Assembly: GCF_020532645.1 (NCBI RefSeq)
Contig: NZ_JAJAUZ010000019.1
Span: forward strand, 56,410 to 120,409
Direction of reading: 5' to 3'
Source of the DNA: Streptomyces bambusae
GTDB lineage: Bacteria > Actinomycetota > Actinomycetes > Streptomycetales > Streptomycetaceae
Length of the DNA stretch: 64,000 bases
The notes beneath the pieces are model-generated. The model did no database searches. It worked only from the letters and a program-made list of their open reading frames with translations, and was not told the DNA's origin. Both the position numbers and the translations under genes were made by a program. Below, piece by piece: positions 49,188 through 57,040 of this stretch. Numbering within the stretch: position 1 is the first letter of the stretch; each line of letters starts with the position of its first letter.

Positions 49188-50659
49188 ACCGCGCACCCCT
49201 GACCCTGGCCGCCGTGGCCGCGGCGCTCGCCGCCGTCACCGGCATCGCCGCGTTCACCGCCCCCGACGGCCGGGCCGGCGGCGGGGCGCAGGCCGCCGCC
49301 CGGCTGCCCGTCGAGCGCTCCACCCTGGTGTGCCCCGTCCCCAGCGGCTCCGACGTCGCCGAGACCACCTACACCGCCTTCACGCCCGCCACCCCGGGCG
49401 CGGCCGCCGGCAAGGGCACCGCCACCCTCGTCACCGCCGTGAAGCAGCCCAAGGCCCTGCTCACCCTCAAGGAACCCGGCAAGCCCGTCGGCGCCACCGC
49501 CGCCGGCGCCGAGGCCCCCGCGCTCGCCGGCTCCGCCGACGGCGTCCTCGCCCCCGGCTGGACCGCCCAGCAGACCACCACCGTGCCCGTCGGCTCGGCC
49601 CGCGGCGTCCTCGGCACCGGCTGCTCGGCCCCCGACACCGACTTCTGGTTCCCCGGCACCGCCACCTCCAAGAACCGGCAGGACTACCTCCACCTCACCA
49701 ACCCCGACGACGACACCGCCGCCGTCGTCGACATCCAGCTCTACGGCCCCGACGGCACGGTGAAGTCCGACTCGACAGGCACCGAGGGCTTCAAGGTGCC
49801 GCCGCGCACCTCCCTGTCCGTCTCCCTGGCCACCCTCAGCCCCACCCCGCTGCCGGACGTCACCGCGCACGTCACCACCCGCAGCGGCCGGGTCGGCGCC
49901 ACCGTGCAGGTCCAGGAGGACGGCGTCGGCTCCGACTGGCTGCCCGCTGCCGCCGACGCGGCCCCCGAGCTGGTGCTCCCCGGCCTGCCCGCCGACGCCA
50001 CCGACATCAAGCTCGTCGTCCACGCCCCCGGCGACGACGACGCCGACCTGAAGGTGCGGCTGGCCGGCCCCACCGGCTCCATCACCCCCGCCGGCAGCGA
50101 GTCCGTGCACGTCAAGTCCGGCATGACGACCGCCGTCTACCTCAAGGACGTCACCCGCGGCGAAGCCGGCTCCCTGCTGCTGACCCCCGCCGACCCCAAG
50201 CACCGCACCCCCGTCGTCGCCTCCGTACGGGTCATCCGCGGCACCGGCGAGAAGCAGGAACTGGCCCTCATCCCGGCCACCGCACCGGTCGGAACCCGGG
50301 CCACCGCGGCCGACAACCGGGCCGCCGGCACCACCCTCTCGCTCACCGCTCCCGGCACCGACGCCACCGTCAGGGTGACCGCCTCCGCCGGCACCGGCGG
50401 CGGCACGCCCGCCACCAAGACGTACACCGTCAAGAAGGGCACCACCCTCGCCGTCAAACCGCCCGTCCCCGCCGGACTGAAGGGCTCGTACGCCCTCACC
50501 GTGGAGACCGTCTCCGGCGGCCCGGTGCACGCGGCACGCACCCTGGAACTCCCGCACGAGGGCGTCCTCATGTTCACCGTGCAGACCCTCCAGGACGACC
50601 GCGGCACCGTCCCCGTCCCGGACGCCGTCCAGGACCTGTCGGTCCTCAGCCGCGACTGA
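49184..50659 (+). CDS. DUF5719 family secreted protein (491 aa)
   Basis: GTG at 49184 overlaps the glycosyltransferase stop (GTGA), so it is coupled. A signal peptide or anchor (about 1-30, AAVAAALAAVTGIAAF) leads into repeated Ig-like beta domains. DFWFPGTATSKNRQDYLHLTNPDDDTAAVVDIQLYGPDG and similar strands match DUF5719. Two extracellular Cys (LVCPVPSG, TGCSAPD) may pair. It probably works with the transferase outside the membrane, for example in glycan assembly or transport. No catalytic motif is visible. Confidence 0.85.
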   Translation: MNRAPLTLAAVAAALAAVTGIAAFTAPDGRAGGGAQAAARLPVERSTLVCPVPSGSDVAETTYTAFTPATPGAAAGKGTATLVTAVKQPKALLTLKEPGKPVGATAAGAEAPALAGSADGVLAPGWTAQQTTTVPVGSARGVLGTGCSAPDTDFWFPGTATSKNRQDYLHLTNPDDDTAAVVDIQLYGPDGTVKSDSTGTEGFKVPPRTSLSVSLATLSPTPLPDVTAHVTTRSGRVGATVQVQEDGVGSDWLPAAADAAPELVLPGLPADATDIKLVVHAPGDDDADLKVRLAGPTGSITPAGSESVHVKSGMTTAVYLKDVTRGEAGSLLLTPADPKHRTPVVASVRVIRGTGEKQELALIPATAPVGTRATAADNRAAGTTLSLTAPGTDATVRVTASAGTGGGTPATKTYTVKKGTTLAVKPPVPAGLKGSYALTVETVSGGPVHAARTLELPHEGVLMFTVQTLQDDRGTVPVPDAVQDLSVLSRD

Positions 50660-50666
50660 CGAACGC

Positions 50667-50691
50667 GCCCGCCGGGGAGCCCCCGGCGGGC
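50667..50691. terminator. Terminator after the DUF5719 gene
   Basis: An 11-bp stem (GCCCGCCGGGG / CCCCGGCGGGC) with a 3-base loop between convergent genes ending at 50659 and 50695. Confidence 0.9.
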
Positions 50692-50694
50692 CCG

Positions 50695-51183
50695 TCAGTC
50701 GCCGTCCGGCCCGTTCTCCCCGTACCGCGGGTCCACCGTCTCCGGCTCCAGCCCCAGCAGCTCGGCGACCTGCTCCACCACGATCTCGTGCACCAGCAGC
50801 GCCCGGTCGTCCCGGGTCTTCGTCCGGATCTCCACCGGCCGCCGGTAGACCACGATCCGCGCCGGCCGGCCCCCGGCGGCCGCGACCAGCCCGCCCAGCG
50901 GCACCGCCTCGTCGTTCCAGCCGCTGTCCGGGCCGCCCGGCACCGGCACCTCCGCGACCACGAACTCCACGTCCTGCAGCTGAGGGAACCGCCGCTCCAG
51001 CCGCTCCACCGAGTCCTGCACCAGATCGCCGAACAACTGGGCCCGGCTCGCCGCCAGCGGCACCTGCGGCGGCGCCACCGGCCCGCGCATGCCGCGGCCG
51101 TGCCGGTCCCGGCGCCGGACCCGGGGCTCACCGGTGCGCTCATCGGACCGCTGACCGGTGCTGGGAGGTACGGAACTGTCCAT
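50695..51183 (-). CDS. Zincin_1/PF06262-like protein with altered metal motif (162 aa)
   Basis: ATG at 51183. A basic disordered N terminus (MDSSVPPSTGQRSDERT...) is followed by the core FGDLVQDSVERLERRFPQLQDVEFVVAEVP and RIVVYRRPVE. It belongs to the small actinobacterial metallopeptidase-like family that sits opposite DUF3499 (Rv3259 in mycobacteria). The motif that is HExxH in true zincins reads LVHEIVVEQVAELLG here, so the second His is replaced. Zinc peptidase activity is therefore doubtful. It may have another role in the same fold. Confidence 0.82.
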   Translation of the reverse strand: MDSSVPPSTGQRSDERTGEPRVRRRDRHGRGMRGPVAPPQVPLAASRAQLFGDLVQDSVERLERRFPQLQDVEFVVAEVPVPGGPDSGWNDEAVPLGGLVAAAGGRPARIVVYRRPVEIRTKTRDDRALLVHEIVVEQVAELLGLEPETVDPRYGENGPDGD

Positions 51184-51360
51184 CACACTGCGCAGCGTAG
51201 CCCGCACCGGGCCGCTCCGAGACGCCCTGGCAAGCCGTCCGCAAGCCCCATCCGGGGCCGCTCCGAAGGCCCCTATGGCCGAGATCACGTCACGACACGG
51301 GGGAGTGAGCCGGGGGAGAGTCGTCGCGGCCCGGTCAAGAGTGCGGTACCGTCCAACGTC

Positions 51361-51726
51361 GTGAGCCCTGTACGTCGCTGTTCGCGCACCGCGTGCGGCC
51401 GCCCTGCCGTCGCAACACTGACGTACGTCTACGCCGACTCGACCGCAGTTCTCGGCCCGCTCGCCACCTACGCCGAACCCCACTGCTACGACCTGTGCGC
51501 CGAGCACTCCGAGCGCCTGACCGCCCCGCGCGGCTGGGAAGTCGTCAGGCTGTCCGACGGCTCCGCGCCCTCGCGCCCCAGCGGCGACGACCTCGAAGCC
51601 CTCGCCAACGCCGTCCGTGAAGCCGCCCGCCCGCACGGCCGCGCCGCCGAGGCCGGCGGAACCGGCCCCGGACCGTCCGGCGAGCCCCGCCGTCACCTGC
51701 GGGTTCTGCGCTCACCCGAATCCTGA
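51361..51726 (+). CDS. DUF3499 family protein (121 aa)
   Basis: GTG at 51361, eight bases after a TACCGT -10-like box and with no ribosome site: probably leaderless. Four Cys/His-type ligands are visible: RRCSRTACGRPA at the N terminus, and HCYDLCAEHSERL near residue 45. This suggests a small zinc ribbon. DUF3499 is conserved beside manB and the metallopeptidase-like gene in actinobacteria. Its function is unknown. The tail is disordered. Confidence 0.88.
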   Translation: MSPVRRCSRTACGRPAVATLTYVYADSTAVLGPLATYAEPHCYDLCAEHSERLTAPRGWEVVRLSDGSAPSRPSGDDLEALANAVREAARPHGRAAEAGGTGPGPSGEPRRHLRVLRSPES

Positions 51727-51791
51727 AGCCTGCGGTTCACCCGCTACCGGTAGGTTGGTCCGACTCACCGGATCTCAGGAGGGCAGGCCAC

Positions 51792-53156
51792 GTGGCTGCT
51801 GATCTGTCACAGCTCGTCAAGGCGTACGACGTACGCGGGGTCGTCCCCGACCAGTGGGACGCCTCCCTCGCGGAACTCTTCGGCGCGGCGTTCGTACAGG
51901 TCACCAAGGCCACGGCGATCGTCGTCGGCCACGACATGCGCCCCTCCTCGCCGGAGCTCTCGCAGGCCTTCGCCCGCGGCGCGGCCGCCCTCGGCGCCGA
52001 CGTCACCGAAATCGGCCTGTGCTCCACCGACCAGCTGTACTTCGCCTCCGGCAGCCTCGGCCTGCCCGGCGCGATGTTCACCGCCTCGCACAACCCGGCC
52101 CAGTACAACGGCATCAAGATGTGCCGCGCCGGCGCCGCCCCCGTCGGCCAGTCCACCGGCCTCGACGAGATCCGCACCCTCGTCGAGCGGTGGACCGAGA
52201 CCGGCGCCCCGGCCCCCGCGGCCACCCCCGGCACCGTCACCCGCCGCGACACCCTCGACGACTACGCCGCCCACCTCAAGGGCCTCGTCGACCTCACGGC
52301 CATCCGACCGCTGAAGGTCGTCGTGGACGCCGGCAACGGCATGGGCGGTCACACCGTCCCCACCGTGTTCGCGGGCCTGCCGCTCACCGTCGTCCCGATG
52401 TACTTCGAACTCGACGGCACCTTCCCCAACCACGAGGCCAACCCCCTCGACCCCAAGAACATCGTCGACCTCCAGGACCGGGTCCGCGCCGAGGGCGCCG
52501 ACCTGGGCCTCGCCTTCGACGGCGACGCCGACCGCTGCTTCGTCGTCGACGAGCACGGCGAGGGCGTCTCCCCGTCCGCCATCACCGCCCTGGTCGCCGC
52601 CCGCGAACTGGCCCGCAACGGCGGCACCGGCACCGTGATCCACAACCTGATCACCTCCTGGTCCGTCCCCGAGGTGGTCCGCGAACACGGCGGCACCCCC
52701 GTGCGCACCCGCGTCGGCCACTCCTTCATCAAGGAGGAGATGGCCACCACCGGCGCCATCTTCGGCGGCGAGCACTCCGCGCACTACTACTTCAAGGACT
52801 TCTGGAACGCCGACACCGGCATGCTGGCAGCCCTCCACGTCCTCGCCGCCCTCGGCGGCCAGGACGGCCCGCTGTCCGACCTGGTCTCCTCCTACGACCG
52901 CTACCGCGGCTCCGGCGAGATCAACTCCACCGTCGCCGACCAGACCGCCCGGCTCGCCGCGGTCCGCGACGCGTACGCCGGCCGCCCGGACACCCGCACC
53001 GACGAGCTCGACGGGCTGACCGTCACCACCGACGACTGGTGGTTCAACGTCCGCCCCTCCAACACCGAGCCCCTGCTCCGGCTCAACGTCGAAGCCCGCG
53101 ACGAGGCCACCCTGGCCGCCGTACGCGACGAGGTCCTCGCCCTCATCCGGGCCTGA
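51792..53156 (+). CDS. manB: Phosphomannomutase/phosphoglucomutase
   Basis: GTG at 51792 (TCAGGAGGGC upstream), 454 residues. All four domains of the alpha-D-phosphohexomutase family are visible. The phosphoserine loop is FTASHNPAQYNGIKM near residue 98, the metal loop is AFDGDADRC near 243, the sugar loop is FGGEHSAHYYFKDF, and the phosphate loop is RPSNTEPLLRLNVEA near 420. It interconverts mannose-6-P and mannose-1-P (possibly glucose too) for GDP-mannose. It is encoded ahead of the SIS and manA genes and separated from Trm112 by a hairpin. Confidence 0.95.
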   Translation: MAADLSQLVKAYDVRGVVPDQWDASLAELFGAAFVQVTKATAIVVGHDMRPSSPELSQAFARGAAALGADVTEIGLCSTDQLYFASGSLGLPGAMFTASHNPAQYNGIKMCRAGAAPVGQSTGLDEIRTLVERWTETGAPAPAATPGTVTRRDTLDDYAAHLKGLVDLTAIRPLKVVVDAGNGMGGHTVPTVFAGLPLTVVPMYFELDGTFPNHEANPLDPKNIVDLQDRVRAEGADLGLAFDGDADRCFVVDEHGEGVSPSAITALVAARELARNGGTGTVIHNLITSWSVPEVVREHGGTPVRTRVGHSFIKEEMATTGAIFGGEHSAHYYFKDFWNADTGMLAALHVLAALGGQDGPLSDLVSSYDRYRGSGEINSTVADQTARLAAVRDAYAGRPDTRTDELDGLTVTTDDWWFNVRPSNTEPLLRLNVEARDEATLAAVRDEVLALIRA

Positions 53157-53176
53157 CACCCGACGCACCCGCCTGA

Positions 53177-53208
53177 CCCCGGCCCCGGACCGCGATCCGG
53201 GGCCGGGG
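53177..53208. terminator. Hairpin after manB
   Basis: A 13-bp stem (CCCCGGCCCCGGA / TCCGGGGCCGGGG) with a 6-base loop, 20 bases after the manB stop. Genes downstream may still be expressed from a promoter near TACGCT at 53250. Confidence 0.85.
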
Positions 53209-53303
53209 CCGGGGCCGCCCACCGGGCCGCGCCCCGGCCCGTCCGGCGGTACGCTGACCTGGCCCAAACCGCACCGCACCGCCCGTTCGAAGGGACACCC
53301 CAC

Positions 53304-53486
53304 ATGCCGCTCGAAGCCGGTCTCCTGGAGATCCTCGCCTGCCCGGCCTGCCACGCGCCGCTCCAGGACGAGACCAAGGCCGAGACGCCCGAGCTGATCT
53401 GCACCGGCCAGGACTGCGGCCTCGCGTACCCCGTGCGCGACGGCATCCCCGTACTCCTCGTGGACGAGGCCCGCCGCCCCGCCTGA
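53304..53486 (+). CDS. Trm112 family protein (60 aa)
   Basis: ATG at 53304 with CGAAGGGA upstream. It has a small zinc-ribbon layout: LACPACHAPL near residue 14 and CTGQDCGLAYPVRDGIPVLL. Trm112 proteins bind and activate methyltransferases in all domains. Bacterial short forms often lie beside sugar or lipid genes (for example YcaR beside lpxK/kdsB). Here the gene lies between manB and the SIS gene, so a role in the mannose operon is possible but not shown. Confidence 0.9.
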   Translation: MPLEAGLLEILACPACHAPLQDETKAETPELICTGQDCGLAYPVRDGIPVLLVDEARRPA

Positions 53487-53503
53487 CCCGACCGGAGGCC
53501 GTC

Positions 53504-54637
53504 ATGCTCGATGAGTCGCTGCTCGACGCCCCCGAGGCCCTCGCCCGGGCGGACCGCCGCGGACTGCTCCGCGGCGCCGCCGAGGCCGGGGCCCGGGTCC
53601 GCACCGCCGCCCGGCACGCCGCCGAGGCAGGCCTCGCCGACCTCCGTCCGGACGGCCGCCCGCGCGCCGTCCTGATCGCCGGCCCCGGCACCGCGGCCAA
53701 CGGCGTCGCGGACCTCCTCGGCGCCCTCGCCGGATCCTCCGCGCCCGTCACCCGCCTGCACCCCACCGGAGTGGCACCGGCCGCCGGCGCCATGCGCTGG
53801 GCCCTGCCCGGCTGGGCGGGCCCCGTGGACCTCCTCCTGATCGTCACCATCGACGGCACCGAGCCCGGCCTCGCCGGCCTCGCCGAACAGGCCTACCGGC
53901 GCGGCTGCACCGTCGTCGCCGTAGCCCCCGAGCGCTCCCCGCTCGCCGAGGCCGTCGCCGGCGCCCACGGTCTGCACGTCCCCATGGCCAAGGCCCCCCA
54001 CCAGGAGTACGACGAGAGCGCCGCCGCCGGCCCCGGAGCCCTGTGGGCCCTGCTCACCCCGCTCCTCGTCCTCCTCGACAAGGTCGGCCTGATCTCCGCC
54101 TCCCCCGACAGCCTCCAGCTCGTCGCCGACCGGCTCGACCGGACCGCCGAACGCTGCGGGCCGGCCATCGCCACGTACGGCAACCCGGCCAAGACCCTGG
54201 CCGCCGAACTCGCCGACTCGCTCCCGCTGATCTGGACCGAAGGCGACGGCGCCGGCCCCGCAGGCCGCCGCTTCGCCGCCACCCTCGCCGAACTGGCCGG
54301 CCGCCCCGCGCTCGCCGCCCAGCTGCCCGAGGCCCTGCCCGCCCACGGCGTGCTGCTCGCCGGCGCGTTCGCCGCCGGCGCCGACCCCGACGACTTCTTC
54401 CGCGACCGCGTCGAGGAACCGCAAGCCCTGCGCGCCCGGGTCGTCCTGCTGCGTGACCGGCCCACCGGCGGACTCACCGCCGCGCCCGCCGCCCGCGAAC
54501 TCGCCCTCAGCCACGACACGGCCATCAGCGAGCTCGAACCCGAGGAAGGCAGCGAGCTGGAGCTCCTCGCCGAACTCCTCGCCGTCACGGACTTCGCCAC
54601 CGCCTACCTGGCGCTGGCCTCAGGGGGGCGTCCCTGA
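53504..54637 (+). CDS. SIS-domain phosphoglucose/phosphomannose isomerase-like protein (377 aa)
   Basis: ATG at 53504 with GGAGG upstream, 17 bp after Trm112. A SIS fold is suggested by AVLIAGPGTAANGVADLLGAL, VTIDGTEPG, VVAVAPERSPLAEAV, then TYGNPAKTLAAELADSLPLIWTEG. The family contains bifunctional phosphoglucose/phosphomannose isomerases. The motif of a fully active PGI (S-G-N-T-E-E and E near the end) is only partly kept: TIDGTEPG replaces it, so activity is uncertain. A homologue (Rv3256c) lies between manB and manA in mycobacteria. Confidence 0.85.
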   Translation: MLDESLLDAPEALARADRRGLLRGAAEAGARVRTAARHAAEAGLADLRPDGRPRAVLIAGPGTAANGVADLLGALAGSSAPVTRLHPTGVAPAAGAMRWALPGWAGPVDLLLIVTIDGTEPGLAGLAEQAYRRGCTVVAVAPERSPLAEAVAGAHGLHVPMAKAPHQEYDESAAAGPGALWALLTPLLVLLDKVGLISASPDSLQLVADRLDRTAERCGPAIATYGNPAKTLAAELADSLPLIWTEGDGAGPAGRRFAATLAELAGRPALAAQLPEALPAHGVLLAGAFAAGADPDDFFRDRVEEPQALRARVVLLRDRPTGGLTAAPAARELALSHDTAISELEPEEGSELELLAELLAVTDFATAYLALASGGRP

Positions 54638-54653
54638 CCGGGACGCACCGACC

Positions 54654-54689
54654 GGAGGACCGGCCGATCACGCCACACGCCGGTCCTCC
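54654..54689. terminator. Intercistronic hairpin between the SIS and manA genes
   Basis: A 10-bp stem (GGAGGACCGG / CCGGTCCTCC) with a 16-base loop in the 76-base gap. It could attenuate or stabilise the operon message rather than end it. Confidence 0.65.
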
Positions 54690-54713
54690 TCCCACCTCCC
54701 AGGAAGACGACCG

Positions 54714-55901
54714 ATGGACCGCCTTTCGAACACCATCCGCCCCTACGCCTGGGGTTCGGCCACCCTCATACCGGAACTCCTCGGGGTGACACCGACCGGC
54801 GAACCCCAGGCCGAGATGTGGATGGGCGCCCACCCCGGAGCACCCTCCCGGCTGGACCGTGCGGCAGGCGGCACCACCCTCCTCGACGTCATCGACGCCG
54901 ACCCCGAGCGCGAACTCGGCGCCCCCGCCGTGGCCAGGTTCGGCCCCCGGCTGCCCTTCCTCTTCAAGATCCTCGCCGCCGGCGCCCCGCTCTCCCTCCA
55001 GGTCCACCCCGACCTCGACCAGGCCCGCGCCGGATACGCCGCCGAAGAAGCCCGCGGCATCCCCGTCGACGCACCCCACCGCACGTACAAGGACGCCAAC
55101 CACAAGCCCGAACTGGTCTGCGCCCTCACCCCCTTCGAGGGACTCTGCGGCTTCCGCCGCCCCGTGGAGACCGCCGACCTGCTCGCCGCCCTCGACGTCG
55201 ACTCCCTCAAGCCGTACGTGGACCTCCTGCACGCCCACCCCGAGGACGCCGCGCTCCGCGAGGTCCTCACCGCGGTCCTCACCGCCGACCCCGACGAGAT
55301 GGCCCGTACCGTCGCCGAGACCACCGACGCCGCCCAGCGGCTCGGCGGCCCGTACGCCCCGTACGCCGGCCTCGCCCACCACTTCCCGGGCGACCCCGGC
55401 GTCATCGCCGCCCTGCTGCTCAACCACGTACGCCTGCAGCCCGGCGAGGCCATGTACCTGGGCGCCGGCGTCCCGCACGCCTACCTGTCCGGCATGGGCG
55501 TCGAGCTGATGGCCAACTCCGACAACGTGCTGCGCTGCGGCCTCACCCCCAAGCACGTCGACGTGCCCGAACTCCTGCGGGTGGTCCGCTTCGAGGCCGG
55601 CGACCCCGGTCTGCTGCGGCCCGAGGGCAACGGCGAGGAGGTCTACGAGACCCCCGTCGACGAATTCCGGCTCTCCCGCTGGGTCCTGCCCCCGGGCGCC
55701 CCCGCCCACCGGCTGCCGGAGACCACCCCGCAGATCCTGCTGTGCACCGCCGGCACCCCCACCGTCCGCTCCGCCGCGGCCGGTTCGGGCAGCGGGGGCG
55801 AACTCGCCCTCGCACCCGGCCAGTCGGTGTTCGTACCCGCCGGCGAAACCGTCGAACTGACCGGCACCGGCACGGTCTTCCGCGCCACGGTGCGGGCCTG
55901 A
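54714..55901 (+). CDS. manA: Mannose-6-phosphate isomerase, class I
   Basis: ATG at 54714 with AGGAAG upstream, 395 residues. The N-terminal RLSNTIRPYAWGS and EMWMGAHPGAPS, the zinc ligands in LSLQVHPDLDQA, the Glu of HKPEL and the His of PHAYLSGMGVELMANSDNVLRCGLTPKHVDV are the type I phosphomannose isomerase set. It converts fructose-6-P to mannose-6-P and so feeds manB and the guanylyltransferase. It closes the manB-Trm112-SIS-manA group. Confidence 0.95.
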   Translation: MDRLSNTIRPYAWGSATLIPELLGVTPTGEPQAEMWMGAHPGAPSRLDRAAGGTTLLDVIDADPERELGAPAVARFGPRLPFLFKILAAGAPLSLQVHPDLDQARAGYAAEEARGIPVDAPHRTYKDANHKPELVCALTPFEGLCGFRRPVETADLLAALDVDSLKPYVDLLHAHPEDAALREVLTAVLTADPDEMARTVAETTDAAQRLGGPYAPYAGLAHHFPGDPGVIAALLLNHVRLQPGEAMYLGAGVPHAYLSGMGVELMANSDNVLRCGLTPKHVDVPELLRVVRFEAGDPGLLRPEGNGEEVYETPVDEFRLSRWVLPPGAPAHRLPETTPQILLCTAGTPTVRSAAAGSGSGGELALAPGQSVFVPAGETVELTGTGTVFRATVRA

Positions 55902-55993
55902 CGGGCGGCCCGCGCCCACGGCTGCAACAATGTGCGGCCGTAGCGCGGGCGGCCCCGAGCGCCGCCGCACCGAGGGAAGGACACCCCGCAGCA

Positions 55994-56965
55994 ATGAGTG
56001 CGTCAGGCGGAACCAAGGCGATCGTGGCGGCCCTTGCCGCGAACCTCGCCATCGCGGCGGCCAAGTTCGTGGCGTTCCTCTTCAGCGGGTCGTCCTCGAT
56101 GCTCGCCGAGAGCGTCCACTCGCTCGCCGACTCCGGCAACCAGGGCCTGCTGCTCGTCGGCGGCAAGAAGGCCCAGCGCGAGGCCACCCCGCAGCACCCG
56201 TTCGGGTACGGCCGCGAGCGCTACATCTACGCCTTCCTCGTCTCGATCGTGCTGTTCTCGGTCGGCGGCATGTTCGCGCTGTACGAGGGCTTCGAGAAGG
56301 TCAAGCACCCGCACGAGATCGAGGCCTGGTACTGGCCGGTCGGCGTCCTGGTCTTCGCGATCATCGCCGAGAGCTTCTCGTTCCGCACCGCCATCAAGGA
56401 GTCGAACGAGATCCGCGGCTCGCTGACCTGGGGCCAGTTCGTCAAGCGGGCCAAGGCCCCCGAGCTGCCCGTGGTCCTGCTGGAGGACCTCGGCGCCCTC
56501 GTCGGCCTGGTCCTCGCCCTCGGCGGTGTCGGCCTCGCCCTGCTGACCGGCAACGGCGTCTGGGACGGCATCGGCACCCTGTGCATCGGCGCCCTCCTCA
56601 TCCTCATCGCCATCGTGCTGGCCGCCGAGACCAAGTCGCTGCTGCTCGGCGAGGCCGCCGGCACCGAGGAGGTCGAGAAGATCAAGGCCGCGATGGTCGA
56701 CGGCGACACCGTCACCGCCCTCATCCACATGCGCACGCTGCACCTCGGCCCCGAGGAGCTGCTGGTCGCCGCCAAGGTCGCGGTCCGGCACGACGAGACG
56801 GCCACCGAGGTCGCCCGCGCCATCGACGCGGCCGAGGCGCGGATCCGGGAGGCCGTCCCGATCGCCCGCGTGATCTATCTGGAGCCGGACATCTACAGCG
56901 AGACGGCCGCCGTGGCCGGCGCCGACCCGGCGACCACCCCCGGCGGACCGGGCGCCGCCCACTGA
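55994..56965 (+). CDS. Cation diffusion facilitator family metal exporter (323 aa)
   Basis: ATG at 55994. Six helices in the first 235 residues. The metal site of helix 2 reads ESVHSLADSGNQ (His and Asp of the H-x-x-x-D type). A second Asp lies in VLLEDLGALVG of helix 5. It then has a cytoplasmic C-terminal domain (about 235-300). It exports zinc or a similar divalent metal in exchange for protons. The metal cannot be told. No operator or regulator is adjacent. Confidence 0.9.
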   Translation: MSASGGTKAIVAALAANLAIAAAKFVAFLFSGSSSMLAESVHSLADSGNQGLLLVGGKKAQREATPQHPFGYGRERYIYAFLVSIVLFSVGGMFALYEGFEKVKHPHEIEAWYWPVGVLVFAIIAESFSFRTAIKESNEIRGSLTWGQFVKRAKAPELPVVLLEDLGALVGLVLALGGVGLALLTGNGVWDGIGTLCIGALLILIAIVLAAETKSLLLGEAAGTEEVEKIKAAMVDGDTVTALIHMRTLHLGPEELLVAAKVAVRHDETATEVARAIDAAEARIREAVPIARVIYLEPDIYSETAAVAGADPATTPGGPGAAH

Positions 56966-56971
56966 CCGTAC

Positions 56972-57014
56972 GAGGAGGCCCCCGCAGCGCAGCTCGCGCG
57001 GCGGGGGCCTCCTC
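56972..57014. terminator. Terminator between the metal exporter and fruA
   Basis: A perfect 14-bp stem (GAGGAGGCCCCCGC / GCGGGGGCCTCCTC) with a 15-base loop. It lies between convergent genes. Confidence 0.95.
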
Positions 57015-57040
57015 ACGTCCCGAGGGGGTACGGGCCCGGG

